A stretch of DNA of 64,000 nt. Origin: Costus lasius (lineage: Eukaryota > Streptophyta > Magnoliopsida > Zingiberales > Costaceae). The notes beneath the pieces are model-generated. The model was not told the DNA's origin and ran no database searches. It saw only the letters and a list, made by a program, of their open reading frames with translations. Both the position numbers and the translations under genes were made by a program. The stretch covers positions 24,121,501-24,185,500 of the forward strand of contig CM050446.2 of assembly GCA_027563935.2 (NCBI GenBank), given 5' to 3'. Below, one piece after another: positions 35,265-47,194 of the stretch; positions within the stretch are counted from its first letter, which is position 1; each line of letters starts with the position of its first letter.

Positions 35265-36958
35265 CTAATCATCATCAGCTGTGTTGGTTTTGGTCTCCTC
35301 CTCATATTCCTCACCAGGTGTAGCTTCTCCCATGGGCTCATTGATGACGTGTAAATATATGATATATTGTGACTTATTTCTACTATTATTTTGGAGTAAA
35401 TTGCATGTTTCTTCTCATTTATTTACCTAAATGCTTTGTATTATTCAGAATCTTCACTTTTCCTTGGTTTCATTGAGATATAGGGATTTCGTCCAAAAAT
35501 TGATAGAATTTGGAAGATCTGAAGACATGGGATGATTTCTTATGATGAGACGAAACTACCCGTCAAATTTTATATTAAATGGAGTTTCCTACGTTCTTCA
35601 CGGGCATGGCCATGCATCCATGCACGGCCGTGAAGGGCTCGGCCGAGTTTTTCAGAATCTGACGAAAAGTTCACGGGCACACCCATGAACTCATTCATGG
35701 CCGTGAAGAGTAAGTTTTCTAGAAAACAAAATTTGCCGACCTGTACAAGGGCATGGCTGTGCATCCATGCACGGCCGTGAACGGTTCCACCCAGTTTTGA
35801 TAGGCTTTCAGTTTTTCATTCGTAACTTACTATTTTGGAAGCAGAATTTACTAGAATTTTGTGGAGACCTTCCTAACTTAGCAACCGACGTTTTGGGACA
35901 AGAATCACGTGATTTGGGCAAGCGGTTGAGGAGAACGAAGTGAAATGGAGAGACCTAGGGTTTGAGGGCGATTTTGGGCGACGAAAGGCTATTCCAGTTG
36001 GATTTCTTCCTCGTTTCGATGCTAAAGATCGTGCCCTGACCTCTCTCGACTTAGATCTAGTCGTCCCTCTAGTTTGTATCAATTTATTTGAGAGATTATG
36101 ATGTATTTTATGATGAACATTGTAGCATAACTTTCTTTTCGAGGTTTGGGCGTAGCCCACTGTAAGAATGTTGAATAATAATGCTTGATCTATACATTTC
36201 TCATATTTGTCTTTGTTCTTATTTATGTCTAGGATGTTTGAATCCATGATTATGTACTGGTCATACATATTTATGTTTTAGACATTATGGGAAGGACTGA
36301 GAGGTGAACCACAATCGTCGAATCCCCTTAGACTGGACTGGTGATTTCGGCCATGAGAGTTGTCGAAATCACCCGAGGAACCCTAATCCTTCACAGAACC
36401 CATTGGGTCAGCTTAACCTAGTAAGCCATGAGAGTAGGAGACTTGGGTTAAGTTAGACACCGGACTGTGTCCTGAGTGGGAGCATGTATGTACCTTGGGA
36501 AGGATTACCTTAAGAACATAGGTAAAACATAATTAAAATATCATCGTTAATATTCTTTCATGCTTCAGTGTGGTGAAACCCAATGCCTCAATTTTCTCGC
36601 AAAGATTTTAAAACCTCGATTGCTCTGCTCTCTGGTCTGTTTACTTTTAATTTGCTAGTTTACTTTCTTGCATTAGGATTTAGTGACACTCCTACACTTA
36701 TTTGATTGCCTAGCTATTAGTTAACTGATTAGTTAGTACTTGACCCCTAGTCCGTGTGGGATCGATACTTTTTATTACGCGATAGACCGTTCACTTGTGG
36801 TACACACCTATCACTCATCCGGATCCTTCTCCTGATCTCTCTCCTCATCACTGCCGCCAAATTGGTGTCACAGAAAACCTTTGATATCCCGGATATCATC
36901 TTGATTGTCTCGGATCGTATCAAACATCTGCTTCAAAAGGCGTCCCTAAAGCTGCAAA
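35265..36958 (-). pseudogene. E1 env-position ORF, C-terminal end, split by a solo LTR
   Basis: About 70 codons remain, at 36819-36958 and 35265-35341. They read as a helical segment (KQMFDTIRDNQDDIRDIKGF), an in-frame TGA, then a strongly acidic tail ending in TADDD before the TAG at 35265-35267. The same arrangement (coil, then acidic tail) ends the ORF in A1 and P1. The solo LTR at 35342-36813 splits it, and B1 truncates it upstream. Confidence 0.65.
35342..36813 (+). repeat. Solo LTR of a gypsy family (D), 1472 bp, with CTCAT duplication
   Basis: Starts TGATGACGTGTAAAT and ends GTACACACCTATCA. CTCAT flanks it on both sides (35337-35341 and 36814-36818). The shared AGAATCTTCACTTTTCC block near its start sets the plus orientation. 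It has three tandem units of GGGCATGGCCATGCATCCAT or GCACGGCCGTGAA type at 35595-35785. It belongs to the same broad group as the A, B and C LTRs but is a distinct family. Confidence 0.9.
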
Positions 36959-38415
36959 TGATACGTCCACAAGTGTACGAATTTATCGAAGTAATAAAAT
37001 AAGATATCATTCCCAACGAGGATCTGGCGGTCAAGTACCGATTACACGATCGATCTATATCTAGAGGATTAAAATTTGTGGTTTTTGTTTTGGAAACTTC
37101 TAAGAACAAATAAAAAGGGACAAATATAGCATTTTGGGTAAAATCAATTCAGATAAATCAGGATTCGGGGTTTCACCTCGTTGACGATTGTGAATTTAAA
37201 TAAAAATAAACCTTTAAAAAGAAGATTAAAGTGTTGAAAGAGACTTTTCCTAAGGTACATATTACCTCCTCCCAAAGCGTAATCCGGTATCTATTTACAT
37301 TAATTCCCTACTCTCGTGACAATTAACATAAATAGACCCATTAAGTTATGTGAAAAATCATGTAAATCCTTCAAATGAATCCGAACTACTCCCGTGATCG
37401 GATTCGCAGGTTTGAAAATAATAGATCCGACGTTAATCTTGGTCCTTCTTGCAACGTCTAAGACGCAATAAAACTTGTCCAGAGCATTAAAGTGGGATAT
37501 GTAAAATTCTAATCAAATCAACTCAATAATAATCTTAACAAAAATTCATGCAAAAGATTTAATTCATAAATCAATTAACGGGCTATTCCCCAAATCCCAA
37601 AATAAGGTTTACACGTTCATGTGTATAGAAAACAGCATGAATATTGAAGAACGTTACATTGAATCCCAATAAAAATATAAGAAATTGCTAGACAAGATAT
37701 TAGAAAAGCTTCCCCTCGATCTAGAGATGAAGATGAAGCCTCTAATTCTTCCTTTGCGTGGCTTTCCTGTTCGAATTCTACTCTAGAATTGATTTTCATC
37801 ATCACTGCCGTCGCCGTTCGTTTTCGTCAATAGAAGCCCCCCTTAAACCCTCCAAAATCCTTCCTTTTATAGTTTAATCAGTGTAGAACCCATCTAGGAA
37901 GGTTGTTATAAAGTTTGGTTCAATTCCGGTTCGGTTTGGAGTCGAATCGAGTGAAAAACTTGAAAGGCGGACAATTTTACGGCCCGTAATGAGTTTATGG
38001 CCAAGGTCATAATTGTTTCTGTGTCTACAGCTCGGAGTACATAGAAAGTTTCATGGACCGTGATGGATTCACAGCTTCACCCGTGAAAGTTTATGTGGAC
38101 TTTTTAACTTAGCCATTTTTCGCTCGTTCAAACGCCAAAATTACGGCCAAGGCCGTGAAAGTCGCGATCTTCACTATTGTCACTCCAAATTTGACGTATA
38201 AGCTCGTAATCTCCTTGGGAATCATAATATGGCTTCAAAACTCACAAAATCCATCATTTTTGAACCATTTTACCTATATTTTTATAAAAACTAAGAAAAG
38301 TGAAGATTCTATGCCAAGTGAAGCAAAAACATTAAAAATTGCATAAAATCATTCAATTAAGCCCAAAATATCATGTAAAATATAGGCAAAAACATGATGT
38401 AAATGCAACGCATTA
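36959..38415 (-). repeat. B1 3' LTR, 1457 bp
   Basis: Starts TGATACGTCCACAAG. The right end reads GCATTA, where the related LTRs have GCATCA. A minus-strand TATA box CTATAAAA lies at 37865-37872. Palindrome-type motifs (ACGGCCCGTAA, GGCCAAGGCCGTGAAAG) lie at 37975-38160. Confidence 0.88.
37865..37872 (-). promoter_or_regulatory. Probable TATA box of the B1 LTR
   Basis: Minus-strand CTATAAAAGGAAGG. The same position in both B2 LTRs (near 44995 and 49715) reads CTATAAAAGGAGG, so it is conserved within the family. Confidence 0.6.
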
Positions 38416-39832
38416 GAATACCCTAGACTTAAAATTTTGCTTGTCCTAAAGCAATACCTTGATATGTATAAAGAATGTAAAGATAAAGATTTCTCAACTA
38501 TTTTTTTGCCCATAATAATATTCTTAGTCCACAAATTAAGCAGTCAATCTTTCAAACTCAAGTAATTCAAGAAAAATCATAATAGAAATAAACTCTCAAG
38601 AGGTTACAATCCAAGAAAGATAAAATTCACAATTCATGTCATAATGTTCATCCTTCACACACTAAATATCAAATACTTTCAACTTAATATATCCATCTTA
38701 CTCAATAGACAAAAATTTATTTCAAGAATTTCGGTGATATTAAAGATAACAGATTTTAAAAGCAATTTGGTCTTCAAACAGTTATATGCCCCTTACTGTT
38801 AGCATCATAACATTATTTAAAGTATACTACAGAGTAGTATAATTTAACCCATAGTCTAATCATAAGGTCAACAGAGTTGTCCACTTAACCTACAGCTTTT
38901 TCTCTTTTTTTTCTCTTCTTTTTTTTTTCTCTTTTCTTTTCTTTTCAATCTGGAGAAAGCCGGCCAGTGATAACTCATAACCTCAAATTATACAACCAGA
39001 GGAGTTGGAGCAAATCTCAAATCAAATGTACATATCACCAAATTTCTATCCATAGAAAATCCCATCAAGCAAAAATAGATAAATTAAACTTCAAGTATAA
39101 AGATATAATGCACGTGTCATATGAACATATAACAATTCACATATGCATTTTATAAATACCAGAATTGAATTTACTCAACAATTTAAGTCTACATGAGATT
39201 TTAAAAACTCCCTAAGTCATCAAATCAATCACTCAAAATGTTTCCTAAGAAAAATTAAGGAATAAAATAAATTTGATTATCCTTAACAATCATATACATT
39301 CAGGATACATACCTATAAAGCTTTGTAGGAAAAACAAAATATGAGGGGACACCCTAGACTTAAATTGTTGCATATACATAAACATTAAATTAATGAATGA
39401 CATATTTCAGAAAATTTTACAAAAATTCCCTTTAAAATGTGAGCGAAGCCTTGTACAGTTATATCAATATATGCAAACGTAACTGAGAAAAAAAAATCTG
39501 AAAACTGTTTTATATCGAAGATATCAACATTTTATATGATAAACAAGTATCAAACATCAAATACCATTATGTTTTATTAATCAAATAACATTTACTATAC
39601 TCACAAAGAAAATTCCTCTAGAATCACGGTTTATAATTGCTTCACGGCTGCATCCGTGAATGTCTCATGTGGCACATGTTCTTCAAGTAAAATTTTTTCA
39701 AAAATTCCTGCATATAAAATAACTTATTAAAAGATTTTTTATCAATAAAAATTCTTCAATTCATGCGGCAAAAATTCCTAAAAATTTAAATAAAATTAAA
39801 AACTAAAACTAAGAGTAGTAAAAGTAAAAAAT
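38416..39832 (-). other. B1 3' untranslated region
   Basis: AT-rich, with the PPT-side block (minus-strand AGGACAAGCAAAATTTTAAG) next to the LTR. A long pyrimidine run on the plus strand at 38890-38950, a purine tract in element sense, lies where B2 and B3 have the hairpin-bracketed unit; here the hairpin arms are largely lost. Confidence 0.65.
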
Positions 39833-39879
39833 TTGGGTTGCCTCCCAACAAGCGCTTGTTTAAGGTCATTAGCTTGACC
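39833..39879 (-). other. Conserved double hairpin after the B1 ORF
   Basis: TTGGG (39833-39837) pairs with CCCAA (39844-39848), and GGTCA (39864-39868) with TGACC (39875-39879). They lie just past the ORF stop at 39891, as in A1. Confidence 0.65.
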
Positions 39880-39890
39880 ATAGCTACATG

Positions 39891-41170
39891 TCATGGTGGA
39901 GTTGGTGAGTCAGTGCCATAGTAGAGAGCATATAATCTTCTGCTTTTTCTCCGTCTCAAGAGTGTGCCCACCAAAGTATATTTCCAATTAAATAAGTGGA
40001 TCCATGTTGCAGTGGCCAGTACATGCATGCAAAAGCAAAAGTTAAAGTCATGAAAAGAATACTTAATAATTTTTCTGCATTTATCCAAAAGTAAAATTAT
40101 GCATTCTTCCTTTAGATTTATATCAGCAATTGGAAGAAAACTGAAATTAAGATCAAAAAATTCATGACTTAGATTGTTCAAGAAGTTTTCAAATTTCACA
40201 TTGTGTTTTTCACTTACCTCAATGTCAATGTGATCAAGAATCTCATGTGTTATCATCTTTTGAGTACCTGTGATTGGATTTGAATCAAATAATAGCTCAT
40301 CCATCACATCATCATTATCGTTATAATCATCTCCTTGATCATCTATCATGCAAGTTCCTAATGAATTTTTCTGGAGAAAAGGAATTGAATGTTCATATGG
40401 TGGTGGTGGTATAAGCATAGGATCCTCTTCCTTAATTTCTTTCTCTACAATGGGGTATTTCATCTTAACACCATTAAATTCACCCTCATCCATCTCACTA
40501 GTTCTTATTGGAGGATCCTTCTTCTCATAAGACTCAAAAAATTATAATTTTTCTTCAAATATGTCCCAAGTATTTGTGTTGCAATGCACTATGTTATATG
40601 AGAGGGGACTAGATGGCTGGTAAAATGCTGAGGAAGAGTTAGAATTTTCAAAATACTGCAAATTTAAAGAAGGAAAATCATATTCCATCAGTAATTTTTC
40701 CAATTCTGAAAACTTCTCAGATTCATTCGGGATTCCATCCTCTATGCCATTTTTATCAGTGCCATAAATCAGACTATGAAGTTTCTCACTCTATTTATTC
40801 ATATCAGCTGTAGAGTTTTCAAGCATGATTTCTAAGTTGGATTTTTGAGGTTGACTAAAGTTGGATTGTGGAATAAATGTTGGGTCGTTCTAATAAAGAA
40901 AATTTTGATGGTTTTCCCAACTTGGATTGTAAGCACTGGGCATCAGTCAAAGCATGAAGGGGTCCCATATTGACATTCAGTATAATGATGCCCATGATAT
41001 CCATAAATATTGCAAATAACATATTTCAACTTAGAAAATTGCATTCTTAAATATTCAGTATGTTGAGAAAAAGAATTTACCTTTGCTGCTAATGATTGTA
41101 ATGAATCTGTACCATATTCTCTTGTCGGTGGTACATACCTCTGATTTAATCATTGACATTGGTTAAACAT
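39891..41170 (-). pseudogene. B1 chimeric ORF (gag zinc-knuckle end, acidic linker, conserved tail)
   Basis: The open part is 39891-40493 (200 residues). It carries the acidic linker (IDDQGDDYNDNDDVMDELLF), a conserved tail with NLKEECIILLLDKCRKIIKY, a hydrophobic stretch FCFCMHVLATATWIHLF, a basic RRRKSRR patch and the C-terminus YGTDSPTPP. Upstream to about 41170 the frame is degenerate but aligns with the knuckle-containing N-terminal part of the B2 ORF. The final residues resemble the end of A1 pol (TDPPSPE). It contains no enzyme domain. It may be a nucleic-acid-binding or Gag-assisting protein; this is inference only. Confidence 0.65.
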
Positions 41171-41421
41171 TATATTTTTAATTTATGCAATAAAATTCTA
41201 AAATATATAAAGTAAAACAGGAAATACAAAATATATAGACAAGTGATTTTTGAGTTATCCTGTTCATACAACGTGTTAATCCAAAAAGAGAAAAATAAAA
41301 TAAACTAACTATAAAGAAAAAAAGTGCGAAAAATAAATTAAAAAAACAAAAGAAAAACAAAAATATAAAAAAATTGTCTAGTCTATAAATCTCACGATTA
41401 AACCAATATTGACTGGCCTGA

Positions 41422-41439
41422 TCCCGGGCAACGGCGCCA
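41422..41439 (-). other. Primer-binding site of B1 (Asp tRNA)
   Basis: Minus-strand TGGCGCCGTTGCCCGGGA is nearly the Asp-tRNA complement and lies six bases from the LTR start at 41446. Confidence 0.85.
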
Positions 41440-41445
41440 AAAACT

Positions 41446-41661
41446 TGATACGTCTGCAAGTATACGGATTTATCGAAATAATAAAATAAGATATCGTTCC
41501 CAACGAGGATCTAGCGGTCAAGTACCGATTACACGATCGATCTATATCTAGACGATTCAAATTTGTGGTTTTTGTTTTGGAAACTTCTAAGAACAAATAA
41601 AAAGGGACAAATATAGCGTTTTGGGTAAAATCAATTTGGATAAAATCAGGATTCGGGGTTT
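41446..41661 (-). repeat. B1 5' LTR fragment, broken by C1
   Basis: Starts TGATACGTCTGCAAG and matches the first 216 bp (plus coordinates) of the B1 3' LTR up to GGATTCGGGGTTT, where the C1 LTR begins. The rest should lie beyond the right end of C1, outside the window. Confidence 0.85.
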
Positions 41662-43307
41662 TGTTGTGTCTGTAAGTGCATGAATACTCGAAGTAATATT
41701 TAAGATATCGAACCACAGAGATCTCGTTGTTAAGTACTAACGAATTGAATTCTCAGTAGCTAAACAAATCACGAATAATGAAATAAACAATCGAACGATA
41801 TACGGAAAATCAGAGAGAAAGAATTGGGACTAGGGGTTCATCCACCTTAATATTTATGACTATATATAATTAAATGTTCATCAATCTATTTTCGTTATGA
41901 TAAAGATATAGCTTAATAAAGAAATTAACTTGCTCTCGCACAGTCAACTTACAAAGAACGATCCTCACTCTCGTGCAATATCTATTCAATGTTTAATATA
42001 AGTAAACTTTAATAGAGACATTAAGAATCACTCTCGTGCATTCCATCTCAATGTCAAGATCTCAAGCAAAACTAAGTATTCTCATACCTTAGTTTCACAG
42101 GTTTTACTTAAGGTTTTCAAATAATCCAATATCTATCTCTAACATATTATCATGTCTAAAACAATAATAATTTCTAGATCAAAATATCGACAAGAATTAA
42201 ACTTCTAAGCTAGCATGATTGAAGAATTACTGCAAAACATTGTTTAGAGTGATTAGAAATTGAAAGAGAAGAGGAAAAGTTACAAAACAGGGCTATAATG
42301 AAAATTACAGCCCGTAATTTGCAGCAGAGTCACGATGAACAGTGTAGGCGACCACGTTTTTGTTGATTTCTCCCACAATCGATCTCCTTTCACTCTAAAA
42401 CTTATGTAGTGTGTTCTCCTTCCTCAGGCGAAGCTTCCTTACAAATTTTGTGGCAGGAGATGGTCTGTATGATGAACGGCGACGAACCCTAATGCGGCGG
42501 CGATTCTCCCAAATTCTCCGTGGAGCGTGAATGAAAATTGTTCCTTTCGCTTCGTAAATCTTTCCTTGCTAATGTTGAGTGTTTTTCTTTTTTCGGATCT
42601 TCAATTGGTGCCCTAAATCTCGAGAAATCATCTTTTTAAGTTTTTGGCGAAAGAATCGGGCAACTGGGCGCAAAATTACGGTACCGTCACGATCATTACG
42701 GTATTGCCATAATTACTTTTGAAGTTTCTGTAGGTATATGGCTCGTAATTACGGCACCATAAAATTCATCATGGTAGTGCCATAATCTCCTTGATTGTTC
42801 CTGAAAGTTTCTATAGGAAATTTGTCCAAAATTATGGCACCAATAAAATCCTCACGGCAATGCCGTAATTCTTCAACAATCCTTCGAAGTCTCTGTCTGA
42901 ATCTAGACCGAAATCATGGTACCATAAAATTCATTACGGCAGTGCCATAATTTCCAAAAAAATCTTTTGTGGGTTGCGGCCATGAAATTCATTACGGTAG
43001 TGCCATATTCCCATATTACGGTCGTAAATTTAATTATGACACTACTGTAATTGCGTAGGAAAATTCGGTTTGACTTGAAATTTTGTGTGCAAACTCCTCT
43101 TGATGGTTAGAATTTGTCCATGCATCGAAATTGCTTGAAAACTCATGATAATGATGTCTTTTTACCTGAAATTGATCAAAAACTAAGAAAGGTGTAGATT
43201 TTGAAATATTTGATAAATAAGGCATAAAAATAAGTAACAGAGCATGATTATAACCCAAAAATGCAGTGGATTTAGCAAGAAATATGCTTTGAAATTTAGA
43301 GTCATCA
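41662..43307 (-). repeat. C1 3' LTR (family C), 1646 bp
   Basis: Starts TGTTGTGTCTGTAAG and ends GAGTCATCA. It is homologous to 56719-58583. It carries several CACTCTCGTGCA-type motifs near 41930-42050, a stem-loop at 42290-42313 and the TTACGGTACCGT palindrome array at 42660-43060. Confidence 0.88.
42290..42313 (-). other. Stem-loop in the C1 LTR
   Basis: GGGCTATAAT (42290-42299) pairs with ATTACAGCCC (42304-42313), with one A-C mismatch. The homologous hairpin in C2 has GTGCT/AGCAC where this has GGGCT/AGCCC, so one pair has changed on both sides. Confidence 0.55.
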
Positions 43308-44080
43308 AAATACATAAGGCTCAAATGTTGCTTGTCCTCAAGAAAATAAAGAAAATAATACTAATTATGAAAATAAACCTTCAGATGATGAATAAATTTC
43401 TAAGATACTATTACTTATGAAAAATTCACATCAAATAATAACTTAAAATTTCAAATGAATATATCGTCTTCCGAATTCAATCTTTAAGATCCATGACTCA
43501 ATCAAATAAAATTTTGCAATGTGCATAAACAGAACTTCAATCTCATGAATACACCTAGTTTTAGTTTTGAGTCCATGATGTCTTTGTTTACAAGAATAGG
43601 AAGCTCAAAATCTTTTTTCACTCAAAAATTTCTCTCTCTCTCTTTTTTTTATTCATCTTTGACATTTTCTAAAATGAATACCACCTTTCTTCTGGTGACA
43701 TATTTAGAATATATCGGTCACATAACCAACATAATAGAACGCATATCTCTTTATGTAGAAAGAATTCTTCTTGAGATTGCGGAGTTAATGTCTAAGAATC
43801 TCTCTCATGGCATACACCCACATAGATACATACTTTTTAATTGAACTTCAACTCTTATCTTAGGTACCATTGCAAGTACAATGCCAAAAAGAAGAGTTAT
43901 TCTTTTCAGACTTCAACCCATAACTTTAGGTACCACTGCCAATTTTTCGTAGTGCCAAATAGGGGGGTCACTTTTCTTTTTGGATTTTAGACTCTTTCTT
44001 CCCAACAAATAACAAGATGGACTTTAATGATCTACTAGGTTTAATCAATTGATATCAATCCAAAAATCATACAACATATA
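43308..44080 (-). other. C1 3' untranslated region, left part
   Basis: Begins with the PPT-side block (minus-strand CTTGAGGACAAGCAACATTTG). Two hairpin-bracketed units lie near 43855-43965 (GGTACCATTGC and GGTACCACTGCC with AATGCC/AGTGCC partners). Truncated at 44080 by B2. Confidence 0.65.
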
Positions 44081-45566
44081 TGATAAGGATCCGCAAGTTC
44101 ACATATTTATCAAAGTAATAAAAGATTATCGATCTCACGAGGATCAGGCGGTCAAGTACCGATTACACGGTCGATCTATATCTAGACGAATCCAATCTGT
44201 GGTTTTTCTTTTGGAAACTTCTAAGCACAAATAAAAAGAAACAGAGGTAGTGTTTTTGGTAAAAATCAATTCAGAGAAAATCCTGATTTAGGGTTTCACT
44301 ACGTTGACGATTATGAATTTAATAAAAATAAATCTTTGAACAGAAAATTAAAGCGTTCAAAGGGATTTTTCCTAGGGTATAGATTACCTCCTCTCGAAGC
44401 GTAATCCGGTTCCAAATTACATTAATTCCCTACTCCTGTGACAATTAATGCAATTAGATCCTTTAAGTTTTGTGAAAAATCATGAAATCCTTTAAGTAAA
44501 TCCGAACTACTCTCGCAATCAGATTCACAAGTTTGAAAAGAATAGATCTGTCATCGCGATTCACCTCTCGGTCCTACTCGCAACATCTCAAACGCAATAA
44601 AACTTGACCAGAGTATTAAAGCGGGATATGTACACTTCTAATCAAATAAATTCAATAATATTCATAACAAATATTAATACAAAATATGTAATTGAAAAAT
44701 TCAATCAACGGGCTACTCCCCAAAATCCCGAAATAAGGTTTACACGTTCATGTTCATAACAAACAACATGTTCATCAATGAAAATCGCATGTAATCTCTC
44801 TAAAATAATGCAAAGAGACACTAGGAAAGTAATTAGAACTTCTCCCCATGATCTGGTGATGAAGATGAAGTTATCCAATCCCTCCTTTGCGTGATCTCTC
44901 ACCGGAATTTTGCTTTAAAACTGATTTCCGCTGCCGCTACTACAATTGCTCATTTTCGTGCCTAGAAGCCCCTGAAACCCTTCCAAAACCCCTCCTTTTA
45001 TAGTATAATCAGTATAGAACCCATCTAGGAAGGTTTCTGGGAAGTTTGGTTCAATTCTGGTTCGGTTTGGAGTCGAATCGAGTGAGATATGCGAAGGGGC
45101 AAAAACTTTCACCGCCCGTGATGAGTTTACGGCTTCGACCGTAATTCTTTCTGTGTATAAAAACTCCTGCGCAGAGAAATATTCACGGGCCATGAAGGAT
45201 TCACGGCTTCACCCGTGAAAGTTTTTGTGGACTTTTAGACTTAGCCAATTTTTCGCCCTTCGAAGCCAAAAATTACGGCCGACCCAATATTTACGGCCAA
45301 GGCCGTGAAAGTCGCGTTCTTCATTGTTTGGACTCCAAATTTGACGTGTAAGCTCATGATCTCCTCGGGAATCGTATTATGGCTTCAAATCTCCCAAAAT
45401 CCATTATTTTTTAGCCATTTTACCTATATTTTCATAAAAACCAAGAAAAGTGAAGATTCTATTCAAAGTGAAGTAAAAAACACTAAAAATTGCATAAAAT
45501 CATTCAATTAAGCCCAAAATATGATAAAAAATATAGGCAAAAATATGATGTAAATGCAACGCATCA
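44081..45566 (-). repeat. B2 3' LTR, 1486 bp
   Basis: Starts TGATAAGGATCCGCAAG and ends AACGCATCA. It is the partner of 48805-50288 with scattered differences of a few percent. Palindrome-type motifs are at 45100-45315. Confidence 0.92.
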
Positions 45567-47136
45567 AAATACTCTAGACTTAAAATTTTGCTTGTCCTCA
45601 AGCAATTCTATGATATATATAAAGAATGTAAAGATAAGGATTTCTCAATTGTTTTTGCCCTAATAACATCCTTAGTCCACAAATTAAGCAGTCAATCTTT
45701 CAAACTCAAGTAATTCAAGAAAAATCATAATAGAGATAAATTCTCAAGAGGTTATAATCTAAGAAAGATAAAATTCAAAATTAATGTCATAGTATTCATT
45801 CTTCACACACTAAATATCAGATACTTTCAACTTAATAAATCTATCTTACTTAATAGACAAAAATTTATTTTAAGAATCTTGGTGATGTTAAAGATAAGAG
45901 ATTTTTAAAGCAATTTGGTCTTTAAACAGTTATATGCCCCTATACTATTAGCATCATAACATTGTTTAAAGTATACCACAAAGCAGTATAATTTAACTCA
46001 TGGTTTCGATCTTATGGTCAGCGGAGTTGTCCACTTTACCTACAGCTTTCTCTTTTTCTCTATTTTTTTTTATTCTCTCTCATTTTTTATTAGACTTCAA
46101 CTCATGTCATTGGTACCACTGCCAATTTTTCGCAGTGCCAAGTAGAAGAGTCTTTTCTCTTTTTTTCTTTTTTTTTTTTATTTATTTCTAGAGAATGCCG
46201 GTCAGTGGCATGGTATTTAAATCGTTATCGATACTTGATCGCAACAGACTTAAAGTATATCAACTCATGGTATAATATAACTCATGACCTTAGATCACTC
46301 AACCAGTGGAGTTGGAGCAAATCTCAAATTAAATATATATCACCAATTTTCTATTCATAAAAAATTCCATCAAACAAAAATAGATAAATTAAACTTAAAG
46401 TATAAAGATACTATGCATGTGTCCTATGAACATATAACAATTCACATATGCATTTTATCAATACCAGAATTGAATTTACTCAATAATTTAAGTCTATATG
46501 AAATTCCAAAAATTCCCTAAGTCATCAAATCAATCACTCAAAATGTTTCCTAAGTTCAAAATTAAGGATAAAACAAATTTGATTATCCTTAATAATCATA
46601 AACATTCAAGATACATATTTATAAAGCTTTGAAGAAAAGCAAAATGTGTGTGGGGACACCCTAGACTTAAATTGTTGCATATGCATAAACATTAAATTAA
46701 CGAATGACAGATTTCAGAAAAATTTTACAAGAATTCCCTTTAAAATTTATAGTGATTCTCTATGTGATTATATCAAAATATGAAAACATGACTTAGAAAA
46801 ATATGGAAACTATGTCACATTAAGGATAATCATATTTTACAATGTAAATAAGTTTCAAACATCAAATACCATCATGTTTCATTATTTAAATCACATTTTA
46901 CCATACTAACAAAGAAAATCATCAAAATCACGGTCGGTATATGATTCACGGCTGCACTTGTGAACATCTTGTTAATCACCTTTATTTCAAATAAAAATTT
47001 TCCAAAAGATTCCTGCATATAAAACAACTTATTTGAAGATTTTTTTTCAATAAAAATTCATCAATACATGCTGCCAAAATTTTTAAAAATTTAAAGAAAA
47101 TCAAAAACTGAAACTAAGACTAGTAAAATTAAAAAT
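45567..47136 (-). other. B2 3' untranslated region
   Basis: PPT-side block next to the LTR. One hairpin-bracketed unit lies near 46110-46180 (GGTACCACTGCC, then TTTTTCGC, AGTGCCAAGTAG and a long pyrimidine run). The remainder is AT-rich without ORFs. Confidence 0.65.
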
Positions 47137-47183
47137 TTGGGTTGCCTCCTAAAAAGCGCTTGTTTAAGGTCATTAGCTTGACC
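47137..47183 (-). other. Conserved double hairpin after the B2 ORF
   Basis: TTGGG (47137-47141) faces CCTAA (47148-47152), with one mispair. GGTCA and TGACC follow at about 47168-47183. Same order and spacing as in A1 and B1. Confidence 0.6.
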
Positions 47184-47194
47184 ATAGCTTCATG

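Larger units (their letters stand above)
30576..36958 (-). mobile_element. E1: minus-strand Athila-type element fragment carrying two solo LTRs
   Basis: E1 consists of the end of a 3' LTR (30576-30899), a 3' UTR (30900-35264, interrupted by the solo LTR at 31690) and the C-terminal part of an env-position ORF (35265-36958, interrupted by the solo LTR at 35342). It is cut at 30575 by the P1 LTR and at 36959 by B1. The 3' UTR aligns by eye with that of C2 (59160-59420), including across the solo-LTR site. Pol, gag and the other LTR are not in the window. Confidence 0.75.
36959..41661 (-). mobile_element. B1: non-autonomous Athila-derived element
   Basis: B1 has a 3' LTR (36959-38415), a 3' UTR, conserved hairpins, one chimeric ORF (39891 to about 41170), a PBS (41422-41439) and the start of a 5' LTR (41446-41661) that C1 has broken. 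The internal region is only about 3.0 kb and contains no protease, RT, RNase H or integrase. The element therefore depended on another element's enzymes, yet kept the PBS, PPT-side block and hairpins. Confidence 0.85.
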
